From positions 124,001-188,000 of the forward strand of contig NZ_JAQMUB010000037.1 of NCBI RefSeq assembly GCF_028330965.1: a DNA stretch of 64,000 nucleotides, given 5' to 3'. The notes under the pieces were generated by a model that saw only the letters and a program-made list of their open reading frames with translations, did no database searches and had not been told where the DNA came from. Source of the stretch: Oscillatoria sp. CS-180. GTDB taxonomy: Bacteria > Cyanobacteriota > Cyanobacteriia > Phormidesmidales > Phormidesmidaceae. Position 1 is the stretch's first letter; each line of letters begins with the position of its first letter. The position numbers and the translations under genes were made by a program. Of this stretch, positions 17,172 to 27,736 are shown piece after piece.

Positions 17172-17304
17172 GGCGATCCTATTCTCCATAGGTCTGTTTC
17201 TACAGGGTATACCGATTCGCAAGTTTGGATTGGAGGGAGGATTGGGATGATGTTGAACGTCACACGTTTAGATCCAATCTCTGTGGCGATGGACAAGAAA
17301 GATG

Positions 17305-17342
17305 AAATTCGCCCAGCCCTAAACTAAGGGCTGGGCGAATTT
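17305..17342 (-). terminator. Strong hairpin terminator after the RTX gene
   Basis: A perfect 16-bp stem (AAATTCGCCCAGCCCT and its complement) encloses a six-base loop, 41 bases past the stop of the minus-strand RTX gene. The A/T-rich ends give a short U run in either direction, so it may work both ways. Confidence 0.8.
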
Positions 17343-17382
17343 ATGCAGACCGGAATGATTACCCGTCATTCCAGTTCAATAC

Positions 17383-20300
17383 CTATGCCGTGATGAAGTC
17401 GAACTCAGCGAAGTCTGTGGCCTGGGTGTTGAGGACCAGTGCCAGGACCTCACCGCTGGATGTTGCCTGGATGAAGGTGTCATCGGCGCTGCCGCCAATG
17501 CCCTGAATTAAGGTCAGGTCAGCGAAGCCAAGATTGTCTCGAAGGGCAATGACATCTTCGTCGAAGGTGAAGTCGAAGATGGTGTCGGTGCCGGTGCCGA
17601 GGCCAAGCACGAACTGATCATCGCCTTCGCCACCCAGGAGATTGTCGAAGCCGAAGCCGCCTTCGAGGCGATCGCTACCCGCTCCCCCAACAATGTTGTC
17701 ATTGCCGGACCCGCCGTCTAGGACATCGTTGCCGTCACCCCCGTCGATGTAGTCGAAGCCGCTGCTGCCGAGAACAGTATCATCGTCTGCTTCACCGAAC
17801 AGAACGTCGTTTTCGAGTCCACCATCAATGAAGTCATTACCATCCCCACCTACGATGAAGTCGTTGTTGCCCCGTTGTACAAAGTCAAAGCCAGGGAAGA
17901 TATCGTCTGGGTCTGGTTCCGGGTTGGGATTCTCCAGGTCGTCAGGATTTTCCGGGTCAAAATCTGGGTCGGTGGGATCGGGAAGCACGATTCCATCAGG
18001 ACCATCAATGACCTCAATGGGCGGAATCCTGAATGTAGGCGGCACACCATCGCCGACCACAACCCCGCCTCCCGGAATCTCTCTGTCAGACAATTCGATA
18101 TCGGGAATCTCAATATCAGTAAGGTCATTCGGATCATCGTTGGGGGAGTCATTTCCAGGATCATCGTTATCAGGAACGTCGTCACTGGGACTATCATCAG
18201 GAACGTCATCGGGATTCTCGTCGTCCAGACCTGGGGTGTCGCCGTAGAGCTGGTCGCTGCCGCCGCCACCGGCGATGACATCGCTACCAAAGCCGCCCTC
18301 GGCATAGTCATTGCCATCGCCAGCACCTACGAGGTCGTCACCATTGCGGCCAAAGAGCTGATTGTTGCCTGCTTCAGCCGTGACGAGGTCGTCGCCGTCA
18401 CCGCCATCGACGAGATCATCACCGAGGCCCCCTTCTAAGGTATCGTCGTCCAGGCCACCCAAGAGGCGATCGCTGCCGTCACCGCCAGCAAGACTGTCCT
18501 CACCGGCGCCGCCCTCCAGGTTATCCTCACCAGCACCGCCAGAGAGAGTGTCGTCACCCGCTTCACCGAAGAGGCGATCGGCACCGGCACCGCCCTCAGC
18601 CATATCGTCGCCGTCGCCCCCCTCAATGAGGTCATCGCCGTCGCCGCCAACCAGGACGTCATCACCATCACGACCGAAGAGTTCATCATCGCCCGTGCCG
18701 CCGTCGAGTTCATCCTCTCCAGCCTCGCCATCTAGCAGGTCGTTGCCCGCTTCGCCGAGCAGTTCGTCATCGTCCTCACCCCCGAAGAGTTGGTCATCGC
18801 CATCGCCCGCAATCAGCAAGTCTTCACCCGTGCGACCCAAGAGGAGGTCATTGCCGGCGCCGGCATCGAGGAAGTCATTGCCGGCGCCGGCATCAAGACG
18901 GTCGTTACCCGTTTGACCCAAGAGCCGATCCGTACCGTCTTCGCCGTCGAGGAAGTCATCGCCTTCACCGCCGTCGAGGACGTCGCCGCCATCGCCGCCG
19001 TTGAGCCGATCCGATCCGGTTTGCCCGAAGAGGCGATCGCTACCGTCGTTGCCAAACATCGTGTCGTCATCGGCACCGCCATCCATAAAGTCATCGCCAG
19101 CGGCACCTTCCATGAAGTCGTTGCCGTCTTGACCGAACATCTGGTCATTACCGTCACCGCCGTTCATCACGTCATTGCCGGTGCCGCCTTCCAGGGTGTC
19201 GTCGCCTGCTTGGCCTAACAGCAAGTCATCCCCTTCGTTACCAAAGAGAGCATCGTTGCCGTCACCCCCCTCCAGGCTGTCATTGCCCATTTGACCGAAG
19301 AGCTGGTCGCTGCCGCCATCGCCAAAGAGCTGATCGTCTTCAGAACCGCCATCGAGGAAGTCATCGCCGTCGCCGCCTGAGAGCGTATCCATGCCCGCCT
19401 GACCGAAGAGCTGATCGTCGCCTTCATTGCCGTTCAGCGTGTCATCGCCGTCGCCGCCTTCAATCAGGTCATTGCCATCGTTGCCGAGAATGGTGTCATT
19501 GCCGGCTTGACCCAAGAGTTGGTCATTGCCTGAATCACCGACAATCACATCATCGCCGTCGCCGCCTTCGACAAGATCGTCCCCAGCGCCACCGTTGATA
19601 GTGTCGTTGTTGTCCTGACCGAAGATTTGGTCGTTGCCCTCATCACCAAAGATGAGGTCTTCGCCCGCACCACCTTCGATGAGGTCGTTGCCAGTGCCGC
19701 CTGAAGCCCTATCATCCCCGGTGCCGCCAAAGATCTGGTCATTGCCCTCGTCGCCGCTGAGTAGGTCATTGCCCTCGTCACCGCGCAGTTGGTCGTCGCC
19801 CTCGTCACCGATGAGATTGTCATCGCCGGTGCCGCCAAAAACGCGATCGTTGCCTGCTCCAGCATGGAGGACATCGTTGCCGCCCTCACCCTGCAGAACG
19901 TCATCGCCACCCAGACCACAGATGTCGTTGTCGAAGTCGTTGCCGATGAGCAGATCTTCAAATTCGGAGCCTTCCAGGTTCTCAATGCTGATGAGCTGAT
20001 CGCCCAGGGCATCGCCAGCGGAACCCACTCCGGTAATCAGGCTGACGGTGACTCCGGATGCCGAGTTGAAGTAGGAAGCGGTGTCCGTGTCAAAGATGCC
20101 GAGGAAGCCAGACGTGCCGAATAGTCCGCCATCGATAATATCGGCCCCTTCGCCACCAACGAGGAAGTCATCATCGTTGTCGCCACGCAGGATGTCGTCT
20201 CCTGCTTCACCAAAGAGCACATCGCTGCCGCCTAAACCCGAAAGAGTATCGTTGCCAGCCCCGCCAAAGAGAACGTTGTCGCCATCGGTACCCGTGATAT

Positions 20301-23300
20301 TGTCATCCCCTGCCGAGCCAGTTGCATTCTCAATGCTGAGCAGCACGTCGAAGCCGTTTGCCGTAATACCTAGGCCAATGCCAGGTAAGAAGGGCAGTCC
20401 CAACGTGATTGTGACGCCTTCGGTTTCGCGCAGGTAGCTGACTGTGTCGCTGCCGTCGCTGCCGTCGAGCAGGTCAAAGCCGCCGTTGCTGATGAGCAGG
20501 TCGTTACCTGCTAGTCCCTCAATGACGTTCGTCTCGTCGTTGCCGATGAGGATATCGTCAAAGGTAGATCCGACAATGCTTTCTAGATTCCGCAGGGTGT
20601 CCACGTTGCCGTAGCCATCTTGAGCGCTGCCTGCCCCAATTTCAAAGTTGGGTTCCAGGCCAAGCGGAATCTCAAAACCTACCGTGCAGGGAGATACGTG
20701 GAATAAATTGCCGGAACCGCCCTCGGTCATATAGCTGTTCTCTTCATCGATGTTGACGACAACGCCCTCAGGAGAACTGAGGTAGAGCGCGATATCGAAG
20801 TCTTCACCGCCATCGATGGTATCGTTGCCAGCGTCGCCAATGAGAAGGTCAGCGCCGAGGCCACCGTCGAGGCGATCGTCCCCACCAGGTCCTAAATCAA
20901 GCGGGAAGAAGCCTTGAGCAATTTCAGGCAGGCCAGTTACTATCCCCGGCAAGTCAGGCAGCTCTGGCACGTCAATGCCGAGAATTGCCAGAATGGGCTG
21001 CACAGCGGCCAGTGAGCTATCTACAGAGGTCTCTAAGTCTCCCAGCAGGTCGCCTAAATCTTCTAGGCTAGAACCTTGGGGTAGGAAGGAGTCGCCGATG
21101 AGGATATCAGAATCGTCACCGCCTTGAATGCCGTCATTGTCCGCACCTCCCAGCAAAACATCTGAACCTTCGTCGCCAAAGATCTGGTCGTTGCCGCCGT
21201 CGCCCGAAACAATATCGCTGCCTGCGCCACCCGAGAGCGTGTCATTGCCTTCTTCACCCAGATCGAGGGGCAGCACGCCGCCCGGAAACTCAATCGGTAA
21301 GTTGTCTGGGAGAGGAATGCGGGTTCCTTGGCGCAGGAGATAATCGCCGGAAATGATATCGTCGCCTTCATCACCCGTTACGGTATCGTCGTCGGCACCG
21401 CCCAGAATAATATCAACGCCTTCGCCACCGCTAATTTCATCGTCGCCGCCATCCCCCAAAATGATGTCGTCGCCCAGTCCGCCGTCAATGTCGTCATTGC
21501 CAGCGGGGCCAAAATCAACTACAAAGACATTGCCGGGAAACGCGATCGGCAAATCATCCGGTAGGGGCAACTCGAAGCCTTCAGGGAGCAGATAGTCGCC
21601 GGCAATCACATCATTGCCAGTACCGCCGTCAATCACATCATCATCGGCACCGCCCAGAATCAGGTCAACACCAGAGTCGCCTTCAAGGTCGTCATCACCG
21701 CCATCCCCTAGAATGATGTCGTCGCCAGAACCGCCGGAGATCTCATCGTTCCCTTCTGGACCGAAATTGAAGGCCAAGGTGCCGCCGGGAAATTCAATTG
21801 GCAGGTCGTCTGGCAACGGTAGTTCAAAACCTTCAGGGAGCAGATAGTCACCCGCTAGAACGTCGTTTCCTGTACCGCCTTCAATGATGTCGTTGTCAGC
21901 ACCGCCAAGAATTAAATCGTCACCAGAATCACCGGAGATTTCATCGTCTCCCCCATCGCCAGAAATGATGTCGTTACCGAACCCGCCAGAAATATCGTCA
22001 TCCCCATGCACCCCCAAATTCAACTCAAGGATGTCGATTGGCAGCGTGTCTTCTGGTAATGGCAGATCAAATCCTGGAGGCAGCAAATAATCGCCCGCGA
22101 TGATATCATCACCCGAGCCGCCCTCAATGTCGTCGTCATCAGCACCACCCAAAAGGATATCCTGATCACCGTTGCCGCGAATGGTATCGTTGCCACCATC
22201 GCCAGAAATGATGTCGGTGTCGTCACCGCCAAAGATTTCATCATCTCCTGCGGGTCCTAGTCCAATGATTAAAGGCGTACCTGGGTTGATACTGCCGACG
22301 ATGGGCTGATTATTGGGATCGTCTGGATCATTTTGAAAGGCGTTGGAGTCGAAGGCCGGATTGAAGCCGATGTCGACTGAAAAATTACGTGTCAAGAAGA
22401 CCTGAAGGAGTTCTTCCTCAGTGACGTTGCCGTCTATGAGGTCCTGAATGTCAATCGGACCGACTGGGGAATCGCCGAGGTCGATGAAGTCTGAAGGGAC
22501 AATTACGGGCAGTAAGTTGTCACCGAAGAGAATGTTAAGGCCAGAGCCGCCTTCGATAGTGTCGTCATCCGCCCCGCCTAGAACCACATCATCGCCACTA
22601 TCCCCAGAGAGCGTGTCATCGCCGCGATCGCCCAGAATAACGTCGTCGCCTGTACCTCCAGAAATGGTGTCGCCCCCTTCAGCGCCCGAATCAATTGGAA
22701 TGCTGATATCGGCTAGGCCAAAAGAAACATCGGACGCGCTAATGGAGGCATCTAAAATGCCTAAGAAGGAGAATAAATCGCCGATGAAACCACCCAAAAA
22801 GCCACCCAGTACTCCGCTGAGCAGTCCACCGCTGAAGAAACCAAAGATGGCTCCGAAAAAAGCACCGAATAGCGCTTCGAAATCAGCCTCTTCGCCTATG
22901 TCAGCAATGGGCAGTCTGTCAAACTCCAGATTCAGCTCACCGTCAATGGCACCGAGAAAATAATCGCCCAGCAGGATGTCGTTGCCGCTGCCGCCATTAA
23001 TGAAGTCGCCGCTGCCCCCCCCTACCGCGATGTCGTCTCCGGAGTTGCCGTTGATAGTGTCCACTCCAAACCCATCATCGCTGGGTGACAGACTGTCACC
23101 AAACAAGAAGTCGTTGCCGCCATTGCCGGTAAGAACGTCACCCCCACCAAAACCAAAAATGAAATCGTTAGGCGTATCTGGAAGGGCAATATCAATTGGA
23201 TCACCATCTTCATCAACGAGATCATCTTGAGTAAAGGTGAATTCTCCTCTCGTGCGAGTTCCTACTAAGGGAATAAACACCCTGACGCCTGGAAAATTGA

Positions 23301-23520
23301 AGGTGAATTCCAGCGGTTGATCAGGTCCGCCCGCATTTCCGGTAAGGGGAGGATCAACAATAATGTCAGGAAATGCACTTGCGATGCTAATCGGGAAAAG
23401 AAGCCGGTTGGCTCCTCGAAAATCGGTGTTTCGCCTATTATCGATACCTAAAATTTCTACATTCGTTTCTACAAGTGCTGCAAGACCTGGACTCGTTGTT
23501 AATAAGGCACGTAAAGACAT
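17383..23520 (-). CDS. Giant RTX (hemolysin-type calcium-binding repeat) protein
   Basis: A 2045-residue acidic protein built mainly of RTX nonapeptides (GGxGxDxLx: GGSGNDILLG, GGTGNDVIAG and many more), which bind calcium after secretion by a type I system. The first 110 residues lack repeats. Residues of about 215-270 hold an unusual Gly/Phe/Leu-rich hydrophobic stretch (FGAFFGAIFGFFSGG). A higher-order repeat of 81-84 residues, marked by GDYLLPEGFELPLPDDLPI, recurs four times in the first half. Near residues 1760-1870 is an Asp/Pro/Asn-rich linker. The end (DQFVLGLGTGTDTIFDFTFD) is the usual cyanobacterial RTX terminus. No secretion ABC transporter is adjacent. Its role (surface layer, adhesion or other) is unknown. 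Confidence 0.9.
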   Translation of the reverse strand: MSLRALLTTSPGLAALVETNVEILGIDNRRNTDFRGANRLLFPISIASAFPDIIVDPPLTGNAGGPDQPLEFTFNFPGVRVFIPLVGTRTRGEFTFTQDDLVDEDGDPIDIALPDTPNDFIFGFGGGDVLTGNGGNDFLFGDSLSPSDDGFGVDTINGNSGDDIAVGGGSGDFINGGSGNDILLGDYFLGAIDGELNLEFDRLPIADIGEEADFEALFGAFFGAIFGFFSGGLLSGVLGGFLGGFIGDLFSFLGILDASISASDVSFGLADISIPIDSGAEGGDTISGGTGDDVILGDRGDDTLSGDSGDDVVLGGADDDTIEGGSGLNILFGDNLLPVIVPSDFIDLGDSPVGPIDIQDLIDGNVTEEELLQVFLTRNFSVDIGFNPAFDSNAFQNDPDDPNNQPIVGSINPGTPLIIGLGPAGDDEIFGGDDTDIISGDGGNDTIRGNGDQDILLGGADDDDIEGGSGDDIIAGDYLLPPGFDLPLPEDTLPIDILELNLGVHGDDDISGGFGNDIISGDGGDDEISGDSGDDLILGGADNDIIEGGTGNDVLAGDYLLPEGFELPLPDDLPIEFPGGTLAFNFGPEGNDEISGGSGDDIILGDGGDDDLEGDSGVDLILGGADDDVIDGGTGNDVIAGDYLLPEGFELPLPDDLPIAFPGNVFVVDFGPAGNDDIDGGLGDDIILGDGGDDEISGGEGVDIILGGADDDTVTGDEGDDIISGDYLLRQGTRIPLPDNLPIEFPGGVLPLDLGEEGNDTLSGGAGSDIVSGDGGNDQIFGDEGSDVLLGGADNDGIQGGDDSDILIGDSFLPQGSSLEDLGDLLGDLETSVDSSLAAVQPILAILGIDVPELPDLPGIVTGLPEIAQGFFPLDLGPGGDDRLDGGLGADLLIGDAGNDTIDGGEDFDIALYLSSPEGVVVNIDEENSYMTEGGSGNLFHVSPCTVGFEIPLGLEPNFEIGAGSAQDGYGNVDTLRNLESIVGSTFDDILIGNDETNVIEGLAGNDLLISNGGFDLLDGSDGSDTVSYLRETEGVTITLGLPFLPGIGLGITANGFDVLLSIENATGSAGDDNITGTDGDNVLFGGAGNDTLSGLGGSDVLFGEAGDDILRGDNDDDFLVGGEGADIIDGGLFGTSGFLGIFDTDTASYFNSASGVTVSLITGVGSAGDALGDQLISIENLEGSEFEDLLIGNDFDNDICGLGGDDVLQGEGGNDVLHAGAGNDRVFGGTGDDNLIGDEGDDQLRGDEGNDLLSGDEGNDQIFGGTGDDRASGGTGNDLIEGGAGEDLIFGDEGNDQIFGQDNNDTINGGAGDDLVEGGDGDDVIVGDSGNDQLLGQAGNDTILGNDGNDLIEGGDGDDTLNGNEGDDQLFGQAGMDTLSGGDGDDFLDGGSEDDQLFGDGGSDQLFGQMGNDSLEGGDGNDALFGNEGDDLLLGQAGDDTLEGGTGNDVMNGGDGNDQMFGQDGNDFMEGAAGDDFMDGGADDDTMFGNDGSDRLFGQTGSDRLNGGDGGDVLDGGEGDDFLDGEDGTDRLLGQTGNDRLDAGAGNDFLDAGAGNDLLLGRTGEDLLIAGDGDDQLFGGEDDDELLGEAGNDLLDGEAGEDELDGGTGDDELFGRDGDDVLVGGDGDDLIEGGDGDDMAEGGAGADRLFGEAGDDTLSGGAGEDNLEGGAGEDSLAGGDGSDRLLGGLDDDTLEGGLGDDLVDGGDGDDLVTAEAGNNQLFGRNGDDLVGAGDGNDYAEGGFGSDVIAGGGGSDQLYGDTPGLDDENPDDVPDDSPSDDVPDNDDPGNDSPNDDPNDLTDIEIPDIELSDREIPGGGVVVGDGVPPTFRIPPIEVIDGPDGIVLPDPTDPDFDPENPDDLENPNPEPDPDDIFPGFDFVQRGNNDFIVGGDGNDFIDGGLENDVLFGEADDDTVLGSSGFDYIDGGDGNDVLDGGSGNDNIVGGAGSDRLEGGFGFDNLLGGEGDDQFVLGLGTGTDTIFDFTFDEDVIALRDNLGFADLTLIQGIGGSADDTFIQATSSGEVLALVLNTQATDFAEFDFITA

Positions 23521-25078
23521 TGAGCGACTCCTTGAGACTGATGGATTTGAATTTCAGAGATTGGGTAGACCCACGAAAAGAGATACGGACTTGCGTTTTG
23601 GGATTACGGAAAGTTGTGAAAAGCTTATTTCTTGAAATCTTTAAGCGCCTGACAACAGGATTTTCTAACTACTGATGGCAATCCCGGATTTGAGACCAGT
23701 TGCTATCAACGGTAAAAACAAATGTCTGCCACTTGAATGAGAGGAAATTTCTAAGAAATGCTCCATTCTGAAAGATAGATAAAGCGCGATCGCCTTCACT
23801 ACCTCAATGCTATTTTTATGGCTTCAGTACACTTATTACGCTTTTAGAAATCTTAAAGCGTAGACAAACAAGCCATTTTAAGCACGTCGTGAGGTGAGCT
23901 CATAAAACGGCATAGCGTTTCTAATTGTTGTGAATTTAGACTCAGGAATTACAGCTTTAACGCAGCAAGGTAGTACCCTAAAAATGGGCGCTGTTAGTTA
24001 GATAGAAAGGAAAAGCTGCTTGAATGGCTTAATGCTGTATTCCTAATAATCCTGAAGTTTGGAACCCACTAAGATATTTGACCATGCTTTCATAGTCAAA
24101 ATCCGGCATGGATTCAATACTGCTTCAATCAATACCACTCCAAAGACTAGCAACCTTCGCTATCTTTTACGCCCCATCAATATGTGTTACTTGTTACTCT
24201 AGCCACGAGATCATCAAACGTCTATGGAAAAAATCTACATTAGCCAAGTATCTTTTGAAATGACTTTAGGATTACAAATATAGATAATAATACGGTTTCA
24301 TTAAAGGTCTAATTCCATGATTTCTGAAAATAAATCTTCGATGGTTTAGGTTTCGTTAATCTATAGAATAAGTTGTCTGAGTCTGTGCAAGGCAGGCTTT
24401 CTGAGTATTAAGAAACGTGAACTGTAGAGAATTTCAACAGACTTTTTGCAGCCTCTAGGTTTCAATTTTTGACAACATTGCTAGTTAAGTGCGAGTCACC
24501 AGGAAGTAGCCACTGTAGTTTTCTCTACAGTTTGTACTCTTTATGAGATTGACTGACATCTTGAATGATAGGGTCAAGGTGCCTTGAGTCGCTTGACCGC
24601 AAATTTCTAGGCGATTGGTCTTCTACGGCTACCATTTCCACAGGTTTGCAAGCTTTCTCGTGAAAGCTTGCAGGTTTTAGGTCTGGATCATCGCGACTTT
24701 TTGGTGAACTGACAATTTTTTGTGGTAATCAAAACGCCTGCTACTAAGGCGATAGGTTTGAAATTACTTACTTGTCCAGGACATTCTTTTGCTATTGAAT
24801 GGAAAATATCTATACGGAATAACAATCATGTTTTATCGATTACCTGTAAGCAAGCTGAGAAATTTGCGGAATTCTCCTTAGCTAAATTGATATTTAGCAA
24901 GTGCGATGATTTCTTATTTGACTGACTGCGCAGCCTGCACCGTTTTGATTCTCTGCTAGCGCTCGATCGCCTCTTCCTTTCTTACCGTTTTCAGAGGCCA
25001 GGATCTAGCGGAAAACCAGTGTTCCAGTCAGAAATCGTCTGTAAAGCGTTTTTTCTAAAACTTACCCCGGAAGAGGTC
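23521..25078. other. Long non-coding divergent intergenic region
   Basis: This 1.56-kb A/T-rich stretch lies between the divergent RTX and FAAL genes. No open frame with family support is present; a 67-codon plus-strand frame starting at 24722 has no recognisable pattern. It must contain both promoters. Its size is well above the local norm and leaves room for regulatory RNA or binding sites. One tight hairpin at 24648-24671 is listed separately. Confidence 0.6.
24648..24671. other. Perfect hairpin upstream of the FAAL gene
   Basis: A 10-bp perfect stem (GCAAGCTTTC and its complement) with a four-base TCGT loop, followed by AGGTTTTAG, about 410 bases before the FAAL start. It could end a short upstream transcript or be a protein-binding palindrome. 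The U run is weak, so terminator function is uncertain. Confidence 0.5.
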
Positions 25079-26905
25079 ATGAATAACTCAACTATTCCGA
25101 AACGGGACAATTTCTCGTCCACATCCACGTTTGTTGATCTACTGCGTCAGCGGGCAATGCTGCAACCTGACCGACTCGCTTTTACATTTACAGCCAGTGA
25201 TGAAACAATTGGAACGCTCACGTATAGCGAACTTGATCGCTGGGCTCGGGCGATCGCTGCTCATCTGCAAAAAACGGTTGTGCCCGACACTCGTGCCCTG
25301 CTGATTTTTCAGCCGGGCTTAGCTTTTATTGCCGCCTACTTTGGCTGTTTGTATGCCCGTGTTGTTGCCGTGCCGGCTTATCCTCCCCGACGTAATCAAA
25401 CCTTGGAGCGGTTGCAAAGCATTGTTCAGAATGCTGAGGTCCAGTCGTTACTCACCACGGCGGGACTGGCTGAGCGAATGCAGGGACAAGTTGCCTCAAG
25501 TGAGCTTTTCGAGCAGCTTAACTGGGTTAGCGTAGACGGGAATTTACAGGCGATCGCAGACGATTGGCAGCCCCTTGAGATACGCAGTGAAACCCTGGCC
25601 TTTCTGCAATACACCTCAGGGTCAACGGGAAATCCGAAAGGCGTCATGATTTCTCACGGCAACCTGCTGCATAATTCACAGCTCATCAACGCCTGCTTTG
25701 GGGATACGCCTGACAGTACGGGAGTATCTTGGCTACCGCCATATCATGATATGGGTCTAATTGGAGGCATCCTCCAGCCCATCTACGTTGGTGCGCCCAC
25801 CGTGCTGATGTCGCCTCTAGACTTTTTGCAAAAACCCATTCGATGGCTGCAAGCGATTTCCAAGCATCGAGCAACGACCAGTGGCGGACCCAACTTTGCC
25901 TATGATTTGTGTGTTCGAAGAGTGACTCCCGACCAGCTTGCTTCCCTTGACCTAAGCAGTTGGCGGGTTGCTTTTAACGGAGCAGAACCGGTGCGTTCAG
26001 AAACGCTGAAAGCCTTTTCGGAGAAATTTGCGCCCTGTGGCTTTCAATCAGCCGCGCATTATCCCTGTTATGGCATGGCAGAGACAACCCTGATGGTCAC
26101 TGGCGGACATCGGGATAAGCCGCCCACCACTGGCGTTTTTGATACCGCTGCTCTGGAGCAGAATCGCGTTGCAGAGACGCTTTATCAAAGCGGCAGAACC
26201 CTAGTGAGCTGTGGTCTTGGGCAGCTAGACCAAACCATTCGCATTGTCAATCCAGAAACGTCAGCAAGCTGTGCCTCTGACGAAATTGGCGAAATTTGGG
26301 TGGCAGGTCCCAGTGTGGCCCAGGGCTACTGGCACCAAGAAACCGAGTCCCGAGCAACCTTCCAAGCCTATCTATCGGACAGCAATGAAGGTCCTTTTCT
26401 GCGAACGGGCGATTTGGGGTTTTTGCGAGATGACCAACTCTATGTCGTGGGGCGACTGAAGGATCTCATCATCATTCGGGGTCAAAATTACTATCCGCAG
26501 GATATTGAGTTGACGATTGAACGCAGCCATCCTGATCTCAAAGCGGGTGCTGGAGCCGTATTTACCATTCCGGTCAATGGTGAAGAGCGCATTGTTGTGG
26601 TGCAGGAAGTTGAACGCAGTGCCCTGCGATCGCTTGACGTGAAAGACGTTGTGGGTCGCATTCGAGAAGCTATCTCGGCTGAATATACTCTTCGGTCCTA
26701 TATGGTTGTGTTGGTTAAGCCGGGTAGCATCCCCAAAACGTCTAGCGGAAAGATTCGGCGTCGAGCCTGTCGCAATAGCTTATTTGATGGCAGTCTTGCT
26801 GTGATTAATGACTGGAGTGAAATTCCTAGCGAAACGACCAAATTTAAGGCACTAGAGGCTGACATTTCGAACATGCTTAGGAATTTCTCGGTTAAACACC
26901 ATTGA
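25079..26905 (+). CDS. Fatty acyl-AMP ligase (FAAL)
   Basis: Activates a free fatty acid with ATP and hands it to an acyl carrier protein, starting the pathway. The adenylate-forming motifs are complete: YTSGSTGNPKGVM, LPPYHDMGLIGG, NGAEPVRSETL, YGMAETTLM, LRTGDLGF, GRLKDLIIIRGQNYYPQDIE and the final Lys in KTSSGKIRR. The long insertion-bearing layout and YYPQDIE are FAAL-like rather than typical acyl-CoA ligase. The ATG at 25079 follows GGAAGAGG and gives 608 residues, near the family norm; a GTG at 25019 is less likely. It corresponds to CylA in the cylindrocyclophane cluster. A terminator at 27108-27140 suggests it is its own transcription unit. Confidence 0.92.
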   Translation: MNNSTIPKRDNFSSTSTFVDLLRQRAMLQPDRLAFTFTASDETIGTLTYSELDRWARAIAAHLQKTVVPDTRALLIFQPGLAFIAAYFGCLYARVVAVPAYPPRRNQTLERLQSIVQNAEVQSLLTTAGLAERMQGQVASSELFEQLNWVSVDGNLQAIADDWQPLEIRSETLAFLQYTSGSTGNPKGVMISHGNLLHNSQLINACFGDTPDSTGVSWLPPYHDMGLIGGILQPIYVGAPTVLMSPLDFLQKPIRWLQAISKHRATTSGGPNFAYDLCVRRVTPDQLASLDLSSWRVAFNGAEPVRSETLKAFSEKFAPCGFQSAAHYPCYGMAETTLMVTGGHRDKPPTTGVFDTAALEQNRVAETLYQSGRTLVSCGLGQLDQTIRIVNPETSASCASDEIGEIWVAGPSVAQGYWHQETESRATFQAYLSDSNEGPFLRTGDLGFLRDDQLYVVGRLKDLIIIRGQNYYPQDIELTIERSHPDLKAGAGAVFTIPVNGEERIVVVQEVERSALRSLDVKDVVGRIREAISAEYTLRSYMVVLVKPGSIPKTSSGKIRRRACRNSLFDGSLAVINDWSEIPSETTKFKALEADISNMLRNFSVKHH

Positions 26906-27107
26906 ATCCCTTATTCCCTAGAAGTTCTCGATTGAATCATAGAATTACGACTGAATGAGTGTTTTAGCAGCTTGTACCAATCGTGAACTGGGCTTCAATA
27001 GCCTTCAAAGCGCTATTTGCTAATAAATCGCGCGGCTGAATAGCTAGCGTTGATTACTGAGGCGAATGCGATCGCCAAACCTATAAACCTGCTCATACAA
27101 CAAATCA

Positions 27108-27140
27108 AAAGAGTACCCCGGCAGGGTAGTTCTCTTTTTT
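27108..27140 (+). terminator. Intrinsic terminator downstream of the FAAL gene
   Basis: Stem AAAGAG/CTCTTT continued by TACC/GGTA around a small bulge, loop CCGGCA, then a run of T. It lies about 200 bases after the FAAL stop and before the next small gene. The rest of the 26906-27289 gap shows nothing else. Confidence 0.7.
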
Positions 27141-27289
27141 GATATCTGCTAGATAATTGTTGTTAGAAAGCCGAATTAATTTCTAAGCAATTCTGATAAA
27201 GCTGTCAAAGATTTTTTGAAATAACTATCCCTAAATGTCCAATGGAAACAGCATTTGGAATTCACGAAAGTAGAATTGGAGCGCCAACC

Positions 27290-27565
27290 ATGTCTGAAAC
27301 TTCAAAGTCAACGATTTCCACAGCCTTGGACATTGCTACTATTGCTGAGAATCTAGACGAACTGCATCCTCTGAATTTTCGGTTGGCCTTTGGACTAACC
27401 CATGATGAGGCTGCTGCCGAGCTTTGTATCGAGCCTCAGACTATGCGAGCTTATTCCAAAAATAAGCCATCAAAGCGAGTGAAAAAGTTGGCAGCAACCA
27501 CTACGAAAAGATGGATTTCAGAAAAGCGACCTGTCAATATTGAGTATCTCCTTGTTTCTAAATAG
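27290..27565 (+). CDS. Small helix-turn-helix protein, putative regulator
   Basis: A 91-residue basic protein between the FAAL gene and devB. The segment LTHDEAAAELCIEPQTMRAYS reads as a helix-turn-helix like those of sigma-4/XRE-type DNA-binding domains. It is followed by a Lys-rich patch (KNKPSKRVKKLAATTTKRW). I chose the ATG at 27290 because TTGGAG precedes it; an ATG at 27242 adds 16 residues. I do not recognise the family. Its place in the cluster suggests local control of the exporter or synthase genes, which is inference. Confidence 0.6.
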   Translation: MSETSKSTISTALDIATIAENLDELHPLNFRLAFGLTHDEAAAELCIEPQTMRAYSKNKPSKRVKKLAATTTKRWISEKRPVNIEYLLVSK

Positions 27566-27736
27566 TGGATTTTGTGGGGTTTCAATTATCTGAGACTCTA
27601 CAAAATATTACGCTGTTTTAACCAAAATTCTGGCCTTCTGTCTTTATCGTCCATTTCATGCTTTAGGTCTGCAATTCTTACTGCAATCCTCCTGCCCAGA
27701 TCAAACTTTTAGAAAGATTGGTAGAAGTGAACATCT

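Noticed and set aside
17514-23230. Many open frames on both strands inside the RTX gene
   Set aside because: They are shadows of a repetitive GC-biased gene; their Ser/Pro- or Met/Thr-rich repeats mirror the nonapeptides.
17383-23520. Regular repeats that could suggest a CRISPR array
   Set aside because: The period is coding (27 or about 250 bases), the frame stays open and the units are RTX motifs. There are no spacers and no cas genes.
24722-24925. 67-codon open frame in the long intergenic region
   Set aside because: No family pattern and no supported start site.
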